From Annona cherimola (taxonomy: Eukaryota; Streptophyta; Magnoliopsida; Magnoliales; Annonaceae): 64,000 nt of DNA. The notes below the pieces were generated by a model, which was not told where the DNA came from, made no database searches, and saw only the letters and a program-made list of their open reading frames with translations. A program made the position numbers and the translations under genes. The stretch covers positions 77,518,224 to 77,582,223 of the forward strand of contig CM059971.1 in assembly GCA_030490835.1 (NCBI GenBank). Reading direction: 5' to 3'. Positions 1 to 12,636 of the stretch are shown here, in pieces (within the stretch, counting starts at the first letter, position 1; every line of letters begins with the position of its first letter).

Positions 1-545
1 TTACACATGAATATATACATTTTCTAACAACCGTGGCCCATAAACATACTTGATTGGGATGAAACTTGATTCCCTAGATAAATAATAAATAATAAATATA
101 ATCAATGCATTAGATTTCTATAAAGATCAAAATTTTAAATTTTGAGTCCGCTCACTTTTTATGTGCAGTAAAACTACACCGTAATTAACCACACATTTGG
201 TCCAAAATGGGCCTCACATGTACTTAAATGTATTAATATTTTATACAATCACTTATCCATATATAAATTTTATAGCAAATGGTTTACATAATGAAAAAAT
301 AACTTTAAAGTTGTTATTTATATCGAACTATTTTATTACGTTGAATTTGTATCATTTTTTCAGATGTGGTCCATATGCATATTCGGTTAGGATGAAAATT
401 AGTATAATAATAAAATATATAATTTTAAATATAATGAGTGAATTAGATTATCGTTTTATTATCACGTGGGTCTATTTATTTATTTATTTATTTTTTATTA
501 TTATTATTTTTTTTTGATAAAAAGATTATCTCCTAACCCGTCCAC
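1..545. repeat. MITE remnants in an upstream intron of the transporter gene
   Basis: Bases 1-160 resemble the 3' part of the roughly 500-bp family also seen near 19.1 kb (shared words around 'catacttgattgggatgaaac'). Bases about 164-480 resemble the 'gtgcag' family seen at 43.7, 54.7 and 55.7 kb, with shared words such as 'attttattacgttgaatttg' and 'gatgaaaattagta'. A run of TTTA/TTA repeats follows at 475-515. No exon is visible. Since the next gene lacks its first part, this stretch is probably intronic. Confidence 0.6.
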
Positions 546-685
546 CTCTGATAGGTCTATTTTGAATTAACTTGCGCCTAAAGGAAATGTTTGCACGGTC
601 CAATCGTATGTTTTGGATTCCCGAAATTAGCGTGATTGTGTCACATCAAATTTCAACGATTTTGACAATGTTGTGGGTGCCGCAG

Positions 686-3166
686 TATCTGAAGCATTTC
701 CAGACCAAACAGCTGCCGATTTTGGAGCGATTTGCTCTGCTGATTTCAATCACGGTCATATGGGCGTACGCCCACTTGCTCACGGCCAGCGGAGCATACA
801 AGCATCGGCCGGAGATCACCCAAGTTAACTGCAGGACTGACAGGGCTAACCTCATTTCATCAGCACCTTGGTACGTTTTTACAGCCCCTGCAATGATCTT
901 CTTTCATGCACCGAAAAAGGGTCTGAAAAAGCCAACTTTGGATGGCTCCAAAGTAAACGAGAAAAAATGGAATGCACCGAACTTTGAATGAATCACATCA
1001 AATCCAGCTAAAGAAGTCATGTGGCTCATAAAGGACAAAAAATAAAGTAGGATGGGTTGTAAGGGGGTCAAAACCTCTTTTAGAAGGTGGGTTACAGATG
1101 CGTGGGATAAGGTAAATCAACAGGAGAGTGCACTAAACATTTTTTGCAAATGGTTGCAGGATTAAAATACCGTATCCGCTGCAGTGGGGTGCACCTACCT
1201 TTGATGCAGGGCATGCATTTGGAATGATGGCTGCTGTGCTTGTGTCCTTGGTCGAGGTAATCACATATTCTGTTTAGAGTGCATCAAATGCAACCATTAA
1301 AAAAGATCAGATTACAAATGGTGGGTTTGCGTTTCACTTCCTACAGTCAACGGGAGCTTATAAGGCTGCATCTCGACTCGCCAGCGCAACCCCGCCTCCC
1401 GCTCACGTTCTTAGCCGCGGCATTGGCTGGCAGGTAACTCGACTCACATTTTAATTGGGTGGCCCAAAACAAACGTCTTGGTGGCTTATTCTAGTGACAT
1501 CAACAGTAATTTTAATCTATCCTCTGATTAGTGATTTTAATCAAACAAATCCAAGATTACCCTATTGCCCAGTTCTAACAATACCATTCATAAAAATATA
1601 TATATATTTTTTTAAAAAAAAAACACTCGAGTTCTTTGCCCGATACTGTTGAAGGATTCGCTTTAACCTCTGCTGTTTTAGGGAGTTGGAATTTTGTTGG
1701 ATGGGCTCTTTGGCACCGTAACTGGCTCGACTGTCTCAGTGTAAGTATCTGCCACATCTATCTGTTTCATCTAGCCTGAGCCAATGGGTACTTTTAACTG
1801 ATCAGCATCCAATCTCATGAAATGGCTGCAGAGAGAATGTGGGTCTTCTTGGGTCTACCAGAGTTGGAAGCCGCAGGGTCATTCAAATATCAGCTGGTTT
1901 CATGATAGGCTTCTCCTTATTGGGTATGTGGTATTCATAATGCAGCCAATTTACTGCAACGTCTGCCAATTAATTGGTAACGACTAACAAATGTTGGAAT
2001 TTTGGTACCACCACGCAGGAAAATTCGGTGCACTTTTCGCTTCAATACCATTCACAATCTTTGCTGCTGTTTACTGCGTGTTGTTTGGTCTAGTTGGTAG
2101 GCATCTATTTCTTCCCTTCCGTATTATGCAGTATGCATGCGCTTGGCCAGAAAGATGCAGACACTGATGGGCGGTGATGGGATTGTTTTAATGCTGTTTT
2201 TGCAGCTGCGGTGGGGCTCTCGTTTCTGCAGTTCACTAACATGAACTCGATGAGGAATTTGTTCATCATGGGAGTGTCGCTGTTCCTAGGTTTATCTGTG
2301 CCGCAGTACTTCTACGTGTATACTACTGGTGCCAGGCACGGTCCAGCTCACACCAGTGCCGGATGGGTGGGTAGCACTTGCTCCCTTGCTATCAAATGGC
2401 CACACTTAATGATGACTGTGTGTGAATGAAGATTGCATGGGTGTCTAACAAATTCCGATCCTTGAATCAGCATATTTTGAAGATAAAGATGCTGAGTGGG
2501 TGGGGATCATTCACATTAGTAGTGAAGAAGAAATAAATTTTTTTTTTTTAAAAATGGAAGTGAGAATGATAATGTCTTACCGGGTATGTTTGGTAATTTT
2601 GAAAAGTTGAAAGGTTGATGTCGGAAAAATCTTGGAAAATATAAGAGATTAATGTGATACGAGATGGGTTAATGAATAGGAGTAAAGGATAGTTGTACAA
2701 AAAAAATATATGAAGAAATAATTAGAAGTGTAGAAATGATTAAAAAGAAAGACAATTATATAGAAAAGCACATAGCAAAGTTTCGTATATTTTCATTAAA
2801 AAAAAGTTTGGTAGAATTTTTTTTTGGAATACCAAATACGCACATATGTTGGTGTTTGATGATTGGAATTGGCTATCTTACTTTGCCTTCCTTTTAACAA
2901 GGCTATGATCTGGTGTTTTTGCAAGTCTCACCCTGTTTCTTTCTTTGCCGCAGTTCAATGATTTCATCAACACCTTCTTCTTCTCCCCACCAACCGTTGC
3001 TTTGATTGTAGCTGTTTTCCTTGATAACACACTCGACTACAAGGATGCATCTGCTGATAGAGGAATGCCATGGTGGTCCAAGTTTCGATCGTTTAAAGGG
3101 GACAGCAGGAATGAGGAGTTCTATACCCTCCCTTTCAATCTCAACCGCTTCTTTCCTCCATCATAA
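686..3166 (+). CDS. Nucleobase-ascorbate transporter (NAT/NCS2), C-terminal part, 8 exons, 5' incomplete
   Basis: Plasma-membrane transporter of the NAT/nucleobase-cation-symporter-2 family. Exons read: 686-870, 1160-1256, 1347-1433, 1682-1740, 1832-1923, 2019-2096, 2206-2366, 2954-3166; all introns are GT-AG and phases agree, giving 324 codons with stop. The product contains '[16 protein letters not shown]', '[14 protein letters not shown]' and the NAT signature [10 protein letters not shown] (pattern [QE]-N-x-G-x4-T-R), and ends NLNRFFPPS as plant NATs do. Plant family members are about 520-540 residues, so roughly 200 N-terminal residues, including the QH motif segment, are missing and must lie left of the window. 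Bases 541-685 show no NAT similarity. The substrate (uracil, xanthine or other) cannot be told. Alternative: a 5'-truncated pseudogene, though every remaining exon is open. Confidence 0.93.
2584..2845. mobile_element. Tourist-like MITE in the last intron of the NAT gene
   Basis: Starts GGGTATGTTTGGTAAT and ends ATACCAAATACGCAC, an imperfect terminal inverted repeat of the type shared with the elements at 30978, 34008 and 59115. The interior has the same 'agttgtgtagaaatgatt'-like core. It occupies much of the 587-bp intron 2367-2953. Confidence 0.6.
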
Positions 3167-3489
3167 GCCTCTCTCCTAGAAGTCTAGCCGAAAGACATCA
3201 ACAGGAAAGACTTGCCAAGAAGAAATGGAATGGGGTGATCTAAATGGGTGAGTTGGTAGAGAAAAGGACGGAAGCTCACGAGTTCCAGTGAAAATGGAGA
3301 GGAAAGTTTGGAGTGCCGATTTGTATGTATATCAGATGAGTTTGGTTTTCGGGCTTAATGCAATAAAAAAAGCTCATTTTCTGCCTTTCATTTCCGTTAA
3401 AGCAATATACATCGGGTGTGGGAACAGACTTTAAAACCAAAAAAAGAAAAGAAAAAAAGAATGGGGATGAATGATTTCCACATTGAAAC
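3167..3489. other. Convergent 3' flanks of NAT (+) and O-fucosyltransferase (-), with a candidate polyA signal at 3362
   Basis: The two stop codons are only 323 bp apart on opposite strands. AATAAA lies at 3362-3367, about 195 bases after the NAT stop, in a sensible position for NAT polyadenylation. An A-rich run (3438-3462) follows. The 3' UTRs probably meet or overlap. Confidence 0.5.
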
Positions 3490-6400
3490 TTAAGGCGAGT
3501 TGATAACGTTAAAATTGTGTGAATGCACTATCGATTTTTTACACATGCATTCTGGACATCTTGGTTGCCTGTATATGCTTCGACCCTTTCTCCGAACAAG
3601 CACTCTTTGCGTTTCATCTATCATTTTTCTTACTCTCTCCTCGAAGTCTTTCCATTCTATGGCGCCATTCTCAGATAAAATTGCTGCAAATCTTTTCTTG
3701 TTGGGACGCAAGGTTGGAGCACGTCCACCACCATAATAAGTTCGGTATCCAGTAACCAATGAGGAAAGCTGGCTTCCTGAATCTGTCATGGCAAAAACAT
3801 CTGAAGTTGCACAGGCAATGAAATCCAACGCTGCCATCTGCGAGAGGGACACAGGACAAATCAGAGATCAGTACAGACTATCCAATTGCTTATTAAACAA
3901 AGATTAGTCCGGATTTCTAAAAACTTTATTTTAGAATTAGTATATAATCCAATGTGTTTCCCAGTGTGTTTGGAACAAGGATTAGACTGTCTTTTATATT
4001 GACGAGATGCATATTTCTTTAAGAATTATAACAGTTTAATATGGGAATGCAACAAAAAGTTTCTTAATGGTGTATCTACTGAACTGAATCATCAATCTTC
4101 ACTACCTAGAGCTCGTATCACCTTCGCGTGAGATGATCATTTACCGTGGTGAATCACAAGTTCAATTCTTGACTATGGTTTCAGACTAGCATGTTCATAA
4201 AATGCTTTCATGACAATGTCCTGCCACCTTGGTTATAAAAAACCATGTACATCTGAATCAGAAATCTAGCTGGTATATGTTCCTAATTTACATGTTATAA
4301 AGAATTCCAATGTTTAAGATTTGTTCTGGCGATAAGAATTCTGACATAAGCAAACATTCCCACATTTGTGCCCTTCTTCTCTACTGATTGTTCACCAAGG
4401 CCTCCCAGGCCTGTCAATGGAATCCTATGTGCACTTAAACAATATTTCATATTCAACTTTTGAATGGTGGGTGCAGAATATGCATGGGAATCCTGGGCCC
4501 TCGCTAATGGAAAGTAGGAAATGTTAGGCGCATGATGAGACTATATAAAGTGAACGGGAGGATGGATGAAAAGAACTTGATTAGGGTCAGAGAAAGCTAC
4601 CAAATGATAAAACTTCTCTGTGATAGTCACTTTTGAAAATATATCATAGAGATTGACTAGCATAGATACCAAGCTTCTGCATATATACAAATAAGAATGT
4701 TTTGTTAATCCCTAGGATACCAAGACATTGTGATGATTTCCACTTGTACTGTTAACCTCATAAATCACCCCCAGATATACAGACCTAAAAAATGCACTTC
4801 ATATTGAAAATCATCAAATTAACCATTAATTCAGAGTGCCTTAGCATGGATTGAGCTTCGTGTCAGCCTGCTTTCCTTAGAGATGACAGTGACCAATCAC
4901 AGGTCGATAATCAACATGTAAAATCTTCCAATCTAGCTGATTAATTTGAGATACAACTCCTTGTGAATCCATTAATTAGCTGAATCATCAGCAGAAGGTA
5001 AATATTCTCAAATTACGAAAAGAAATATTTTAGATATTCCTGCAACTCTATAAATCCTGAAGGCAAGAGACATGAAACTAGAGTTGTTAACCAATCCCAT
5101 GGGACTATAGCATGGTAACAGAAGGACTTGGGCTAGGCCAAACTCTGATTAAAATTTGGAAAGAGAAAAACTTGCATTTTTTGCATTTTATATTTTTCAG
5201 TTCAAGTTAAATCTCCCTAGATAGATGCACACACACACAGAGCTGCATGATCACCTGGGATGAGAAATTCATGAAAGGTGCAAGTTCTGTTGGAGTGAGC
5301 AAATCTTCCTTCGTGATCAAATTTGGGTAAAGGCTAGTGAATGGAAGCATCCTCGACTGCCCACCATATAAATGAGACCCAGCAAGATAGATGTAAGTTT
5401 TGTGTTTGTAGCCAAGAGCCGAAAGCATGAGAGCTGCTTCTTCGGGTGTCAATGGACATCTGCCCAATTTCCTCAATTCTGCAGGAGAGGGGAACCTGAA
5501 AGAAATCAGACATAAAATATATCCTATTAATGAAATGGCAATCAGTAACCTAACGAAGAACTTTGCTAAGGCCACTGATATCCAAATAGGCTAATGCATG
5601 TTGTTTGTGCTTTTAAACTACTCTAAGCTGCATATTATAGTCTAATCACTCAGACAATGAAAAACAAGCACAAGCCAGTGAATTCATCAGGCTGGCCAAA
5701 AGTGAGTTTGTATCAATACATGACCACCTGATAATGGGACCATTTAATTCTCAGTTCATCATCTGAAGGATCAATGTTAAGCAAACAGTTCATGAGCACA
5801 AGCTAGTGAATTCATCAGGTTGGCCAAGAGTGAGTTTGTAACAATACATGACCACCTAATGATGGGACCAGTTCAATTCTCAGTTCATCATGAGCGCACA
5901 TCATTAGGTAAGATGTACAGCCCAAAATTTATTATGTAGAGGTTGTTTTCAAGACTGAATTAGCAGGCATCTATAGCAGAGTTTTTCGTCTAAAATTCAG
6001 AAGAAGAAACGTAACTTTGTCTCTTCCCTGCGCTTGACCAGCAAAGGAAAATGTATGTTCCTGTAGGCTTGCAACTCCTTTCCCTCATTTTCTCCTCCTC
6101 CAAAATCGCATAGTGAGTATGCTACCATATCCATTTCAAATCTCAAGTGCAATGCAAGATATTTGGATGGACCTCTTGAGCCTTCATTCTGATTCTCAGG
6201 ACTAGTTGGCATGAAATTCCCAAACAAGTGTTTGTCTATTAAGCTGTGCTGTCCATTGTACTTCCGGATCCTCCTAACCAATAAAGAACCAACTTGCTGA
6301 ATTTTTGGCACAAACTTCAATGCGTGGAAGTTGCATTTGCATCTTAATCTCTGAAAAGCAAATGTAGCGGTTAGTTCAGACAAGGAGCATGCACAAAAAT

Positions 6401-9400
6401 ATTGAATAGACTTTAAAGAAATGTTCTGGATGATAGAGAATCATAATGTGTTGAAGAAAATGTACTAGAAATGCACAAGGCAATGATAGAAAGGTAGTAG
6501 ATCAAGTTTCAGGACCTTTCTAAGAGTAAATGAAACTCGATGAAATGCACCAACTTGTATAAGAACCGTTGGAAATAATTTTAAACTGCTGTTCTACTTC
6601 AGATTGATAAAGACATTGCTGAAGGGTCTGAAACAAATAATAAGGAGTTGGGAAGAAGATTAAACTGTTGCTATATGGCCTGATGTCTGATTTTGTTGCC
6701 TGAACCATCTCCAATTGAAAGCTGTTAAATATATAATTGTTTGATTGTGTGGATCTAGAAGAAGAAGGCAGTCTTTTTCTTTTTTTCCTAGCATTCCATT
6801 CTACAACTCTCAACCCTTATCCTAGTTCACTTTATATCCAATCAATGCCAGGTTAAGATTACTCGGACGATAACAGGTAGATATCTTGAAATTGATAGGA
6901 CTCGAAATAGACTACAATGCAAAAGAGCCAAAAAGGTACCTTTTTTCTTGAAACAAATAAAACTTCATTTCCTCTCATTCTATTAACAAGATGGAATAGA
7001 GTAGGACACATCATTTGACTTGAAAGATTGTCTTGCCACTGTGGGCAGTCGAAGACTTCACTGGCCCTTAAATACTTGTAGATGCAAGGCTAATGGTTTT
7101 TACTCATAGCGTGATGTAGGAGTTGACTACATGCAAATATTTCTCAAAGAAACTATTTATGGGGTTACAACCAAGCATTCCTGCTATAAGATTATATTTA
7201 AAATTTACAACCCATTAAAAGGAGGTCAAATAATGTCATAAACCCAAAGCCAAAAAAAGGAGAAAGTGGAACAAAGGAACAACACTACATATAAACTCAT
7301 AGTTAGTAAACTTTATTACACTGAAAGCATGTGGGAAGTCTAGAACCCTGAAAAAGAGATAAACAGGCCAGTGCAGCTTAGATTGAAGAAATATCGCACT
7401 CACAAAAATACAAAAAAGTCTATAGAATTATTGTTCCTTGGTAATTTGTTTTGAAGGAATTTGCAAGGCAATTTATTAAGGCAGAATAATTCAGAAACGA
7501 CAGCAAACCAAGAAAAGGATCTATCAAATTATTCAAATAACCTGCAACTTTGAAGGCAGTGGATCAAAACCAAGCCGATTGCCAAATCCGAGGAAGTGAA
7601 CGACTTCATTTTGTAGAAGAATAGGAAGTATTTCATTGATAAAATAGATTGATTTTGCCTCCTTCATAATATCAGCATCAGTTATCTGCAAATGAAGAAA
7701 GATAAGAACAGTCAAATGGCAACATTTCGCAACAAATCCCTAAATTTCTTGAAATGAAGAATGTGTCCTCATTCCTAATAAGAGAACATATTAAAGAGAA
7801 TTTGTGGCAAGAATGTACCAGACTGCCAATTGCTTCCATGTCCAGTGACTGGAGATGAGAAGGCAGCTCCTTCACAATATTGATTTCATTCTTCAAATAA
7901 TCTATGAAGTAGTCTTCTTGATAAATATCACCAAATTGGCTGCACTAACATCAAGTAAACAGTGCAAGTCTGAAAGAAGCTTCTGAACGATGCAAAAGGT
8001 ATAATGGATGCAAATTACAAATTTACAACAGCACGTGTGATTTCAATAGACAGGAGAAAGAAGCAATCTTCTTGTTGCACTATCATACTGTCATGGCATA
8101 CCTGGGATCCTTCCAAACACTGCTGTATAGAAACTTGGGAAGAACAAGAGTTGCATTGAGTAAAGAAGCAATGGCAACAGCATTGCATACCTGTCATCAT
8201 CAACAACCACACAAAACATAAAATAATTCTATTTACTTAATAAATTGTTCTCTATATATCCATTCATCCAATGACTTTTTTCGTTTAAATGAAACAAGTC
8301 CTATTTACATGGGCAAAGCAAAGGTGGTATTAGTTCAGTATATCATGTTTCAAGTAGAAAATGTCTAGACATGATCATTCCATACATTTCTGTTCAATGA
8401 TACCCATGAAACACAAGTTCTTTAAAATCAAAGCGATTTCGTAATCTTGAAAGAGTAATCATTCAAAATTTGTCTAAAGGAGCAAATGATGTGAGTAGAT
8501 TGAATCTTACAGCTACTCGTTGTTGGTTCAGACCTCCATTTGCACTAATCACTATATACCCAGTACTTTTGATAGTCCTCTCTGTTCAACATAAACCATT
8601 TGAATACAGTGAAGTGCTCTCATACCTTGATAAGCATTATTATTGATAGGTAGGAAAAGGATGGACTAATTAACTATACAATGCATTGCTCATACTGAGA
8701 CAAAGGACCAACGTGAGACAAAAATCACCTTGATTTTTATGATCATCTTTGTCTGCACAAGGTTGCCACGCAGATGCCTGTATATATGGTTCCGTCCATA
8801 GTGTCAATGAGTCTTGTCTGAACTGGTTCTGTGGACATGAAAAGGTTGCTGATATTAAGAAGAAGAAAAGGTAAAAGTGTGTTCCAAACAATACAAGATT
8901 CTTGGATCGAATATGTATCTAGGATGAGAACGTAATGATGTATATTGAGAATGAGCAAAGTTGCAAGGGGAATGAATAAAGTTGTATTGGAAATTTAAAA
9001 AGTTGTCATGAAAATTTAAAAACTATCTTGGAAAAGATAATGCAGATGCAATACAAGAAATGGCTTGGAAAATGTATAAAATATATATAAAAAAAATGCT
9101 ACTATCAAGGGTAAAGTCAAGGTTGTATGTATGGTCTATCAGCTATAGCAAACCTCTAAAAGAGCATTCGAAGCCAAATCTAGAAGCCGTCTGTACATCA
9201 CTTTAGGTATCTCGTCATTGTTAGAGTCTTTGATCCTCCCATTCTTCGGATGTACATGCACAAAACAAATTCCTATCAATTGCGTTTTTTGTGCATCATA
9301 AGCCCTTATAGAAAATACATGAAACGGATAAATGTAGTTATCAGCCACATTATTTTTACAGACATCACCGGACTAGTCGGTTAATGGACTGGAACATCCA

Positions 9401-10096
9401 ACAGAACTTTTCATGGGGCATCCAGTCAGGATAACTGCACAAACTGCTAGGATTTCTAAAAAGTATGGCCCACAAGAACTAATTCTAGCGCTTATGAGTC
9501 GTGTCAATGCCAGTTAATCGGAGAATTAACAACAAGGAGCCGGTGGAAGAGACGAAAATTGGGAAGAGAAATGCGAGCATCCCGCCAAGCATCAATTTCT
9601 TTTTAAATCATGGCTTAGATATTCAGTTGACTTTTTTTGCATACTGACTATAGGTTGTTACTGAGCACATTGACAGCATGCATACCTGCGAACTGTCTGA
9701 TCTTCTGTGGACAGCAGTACTCTGATTATGCAAGTGATGGGCAAGAGCCATCATCATAGAATCCAGCAGAAAGAAGGCACCTAAAAGCACAATGACAAAA
9801 CCAATTGTTCTCACATGCTTGCACAGTAGCAGAGGAGCTCTCCTCCCTCCAGGAGTCCCTTTCGCCAAGCTGAACTGAATATTGCTATTCTTCAATCCAT
9901 AAGGCAGTGCACATTTGGTTCCAGAGAGTTCGTGGCCCCCAACGGCCTTTCTCCAAACCGAAGCATCCCCACCAGGTAAAGAATCCAAAGATCTGTTCTT
10001 GCTGGTTTTCGTTGCAAAAGAAGGCATTTGAATATTCATTGGATCGCTCAACGATGGGATTGGGCGAGGAGGTTTAAGTGAGCCAGGCTTTCCCAT
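3490..10096 (-). CDS. Plant O-fucosyltransferase family protein (GT106-type), 10 exons, type II membrane protein
   Basis: Predicted Golgi GDP-fucose-dependent O-fucosyltransferase; acceptor unknown. Exons in order of transcription: 10096-9686, 9243-9154, 8828-8729, 8581-8511, 8190-8102, 7939-7819, 7685-7542, 6350-6016, 5495-5255, 3837-3490. Phases agree for 650 codons with stop (649 aa), near family size. ATG at 10096 begins MGKPGS. Residues 97-119 form one hydrophobic anchor after a basic cytosolic tail. Family blocks follow: '[14 protein letters not shown]', '[17 protein letters not shown]', '[20 protein letters not shown]', '[20 protein letters not shown]', '[18 protein letters not shown]' with the HLRFE sugar-nucleotide motif, '[19 protein letters not shown]', '[16 protein letters not shown]' and the Cys-rich tail 'RCPECMCKK'. 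The acceptor of exon 2 is the weakest call; it was chosen because it is the only in-phase AG, although its polypyrimidine tract is poor. Intron 9 (3838-5254) is the longest. Confidence 0.93.
5668..5891. repeat. Tandem duplication (about 96-bp units, 128-bp offset) in intron 8 of the O-fucosyltransferase gene
   Basis: The segment starting 'agtgaattcatcagg' at about 5676 recurs 128 bases later with few changes, including 'aatacatgaccacct' and 'attctcagttcatcat'. It is intronic with no coding role seen. Confidence 0.85.
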
Positions 10097-10920
10097 GTGA
10101 CAGACGTTGCGATACACCAGGATTCTTCATGAAGGATTGCTACCGGTAGAGAAGACACTCAGTCAAATGATTCTGCTTCTTTCAATCCTCCAAAAGCCTC
10201 CACTTTTGCCACTTGTTCGGAGGATAGAATCAAGCAAAGCATCAGATGGGAGCTTCTTGAAGAAATATTCTTACGATTCTATTGCCCCATCACAATAGAA
10301 GCCAGAATTCTCTCTCGAATCTAACAGCATATGCTAATAATCCAGAGAAGTAATCTATATAGAAAAAAGATTCGAGCTTTCCCAACGGAAACTGCAAAAC
10401 TATAAATTTCTGTCTCTGTGGTTCCCATACGGAATGCAAAACCAAACACCAGAAAAGCAAACCGGCTTTTTAGAAACCCGTCTAAACTCCAATGCGAGAT
10501 TGAGAAAAGGAGCGGAGATATTTCTTAGTAGAGCTAAGAGGAAGATTTCTCGCAGTTGGGCCTCTCCAGAAAGCAAAGATGGAATCGGAGTTTCGGGTGT
10601 GGAAATCGACGTTTAGAGATGGATTTGAAAGGAAGATAAGAAGTTGTTGGGACGAGGAGTGGAACGAAAGTGAATTTTCGAAGACAGGCAAAGAATCGCT
10701 ATCCCAACGACCCACCCTCCACCAAACCGCGATTGCGATTTCTGAATTTCCATTTCCGAAACGAAGTTGGTCACGAATCAGAGCGAAAAAGAAAGCCATG
10801 AGAGAGAGAGAGAGAGCTGGAGCGAGGCAAGCAGCCGTTTTGGACTCGTACGTGCGCGGGAGTCGAACGCGAGCGGTTGGGAAGGCGTAACAACGGCCAG
10901 ATGATCTGGATATTACGAAA
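10097..10920 (-). promoter_or_regulatory. 5' leader and promoter-proximal region of the O-fucosyltransferase gene
   Basis: GC-richer than its flanks, with a GAGAGAGAGAGAG tract at 10801-10815 (CT tract on the transcribed strand), as is common in plant leaders. Open frames here on both strands are low-complexity and resemble no protein I know. The transcription start was not located. Confidence 0.45.
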
Positions 10921-12636
10921 GTAGCCTTTTCTTTTCGCCGGTTGTTTTGGCCATGGACGGGCAAGATGGCACTTGATTGACGATCTGGATCACTCATCCG
11001 TTGGGAAGATCTAAGGTGTGGATTGAGCTTACCAAGCTATCTGTAAAATCCATAAAACAGTAGCGATTGGGATGGAAGTTTTTAATATTTCGGCCACCTT
11101 ATCCACGTGAGGCACATCTTGCTTCCAAAGTAAAAGATTATTCTTTAATGCAGATTTTCGTAGAACATTTGGTTGGAGGTTAACCGATGGCGATTCGAAT
11201 AATAAAATTCATGTGATTTTCCTTTGTTTAATTATAAAATAGAGTAATGATTCAAGAATTATGTAAGCATAGAGCCCTTCATGCTTATCTTTCCTTTTTA
11301 AATTTTAAAATCTAAACTTTCTACATGTTTATCCATCTAGATTTATTTGCAAATTTAAAAATTTGGTAGCATGATAAAACAAAATGTTAATTTTAGAAGG
11401 GAAATGATCAATGGTCCAAAAAGCATATTTCTATTTTTAATTTTTTTTATAAAACTATTAATTTAGATATACTTAATCCATAAAACAAGTTTTATTATTT
11501 TTGAAGATATGTATATATTAATTTTGGATTTTTAAACATAGTATTGTTTCAGTATTAAAAATTCAAAATAAATATATACACATTTTCAAAAATGATAAAA
11601 TCCTGTTTATAAATTAAATATGCTAGATTAACATGTTTATAAAAGATTTAAAAAACGAAAGGTATGCTTTTTGAATGGGTCTGAAACGATCGGTCCCATT
11701 TTAAACATATTTTAAAGTTTAAAAATTACGAGAATACTTCGGTGGAATTTTTTTTATATAACCCTTTTCATTTTTTATATTTTGATGATTGATGGAAAAT
11801 CACTTCATCTATTATAACATATTTATATTATCAAGAAAACTCTTTTATTTGTCTAATATTAATATGCATGACTCCTGTCTGCAAATATATAAAATTAATA
11901 TAATAAAATGGTTTAATGCTAAATATTAATTTTAAAGTAATATTTTCAATATCTAAATCATGTAATATTATTTGGATGAATAATTTTATAAAATATTTTT
12001 ACATTTTAATACATATGTAAATAGATCTAAGTAGTTTTCCTAATTTATAAATAAATATATCTATTTTTAAGCAAATATGGTTCATCCATGTATTTGATTT
12101 GGATGAAATTTAAGCCGATAATATTAAATATAATAAATAAATTGGATTTTATGTCAATAGTTAATGTATCAAAAATGAAGAAAGGTACACGTAATCGCTT
12201 CTATATTGAGCAGCTGTAAAATTTAAGGGTAAGCATGGCGAGTTTCACGCTTGTATAAGATTATAAGCATGGAATCGCTGTTCTTATACTATTCAAAATC
12301 TCTGCAAGCCTGCAACGTGACACCATGTGAACAATAAATCAGATTATATAGAAAGATATTATTTAAATTAACGTAACAAGATATTGGAATCTAGGCAAAT
12401 CGTTTAAAATTCTTGTATCCAAACTGGAGGAAACGTTCAATAATTAAGTATCTACGGTATTGAATTTGAAAATTATATTTTATAATCATTTTTATGTATT
12501 AAAATGAAGAAGTTCCACGGAGATTATCAAAGTAGATATTTGTTTCTCTTTGAATAAAATTAAAAACCTTAATGCAAACTGTCAGTTGCACTCAACCGTG
12601 TTCCGGCAAACTCTCAGTCTGTCGGTAACACCCAAT
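10921..12636. other. AT-rich gene-free DNA with a foldback repeat near 11.40-11.70 kb
   Basis: No gene is seen. Bases about 11405-11700 form an imperfect palindrome whose arms carry 'aaaaagcatatttct' (left) and 'aggtatgctttttga' (right) around a centre near 11555. About 11.75-12.14 kb contains words of the 500-bp 'tgatggaaaat' MITE family. The rest is low-complexity AT sequence. Confidence 0.5.

Noticed and set aside
3500..3859. Plus- and minus-strand alternative frames over the last O-fucosyltransferase exon
   Set aside because: The minus frame ending at 3490 carries the conserved family C-terminus; the others are shadows.
10482..10997. 171-codon minus-strand open frame upstream of the O-fucosyltransferase start
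   Set aside because: It lies in the leader/promoter region, contains a GA/CT-tract-driven SLSLS stretch and resembles no protein; the family start fits the ATG at 10096.
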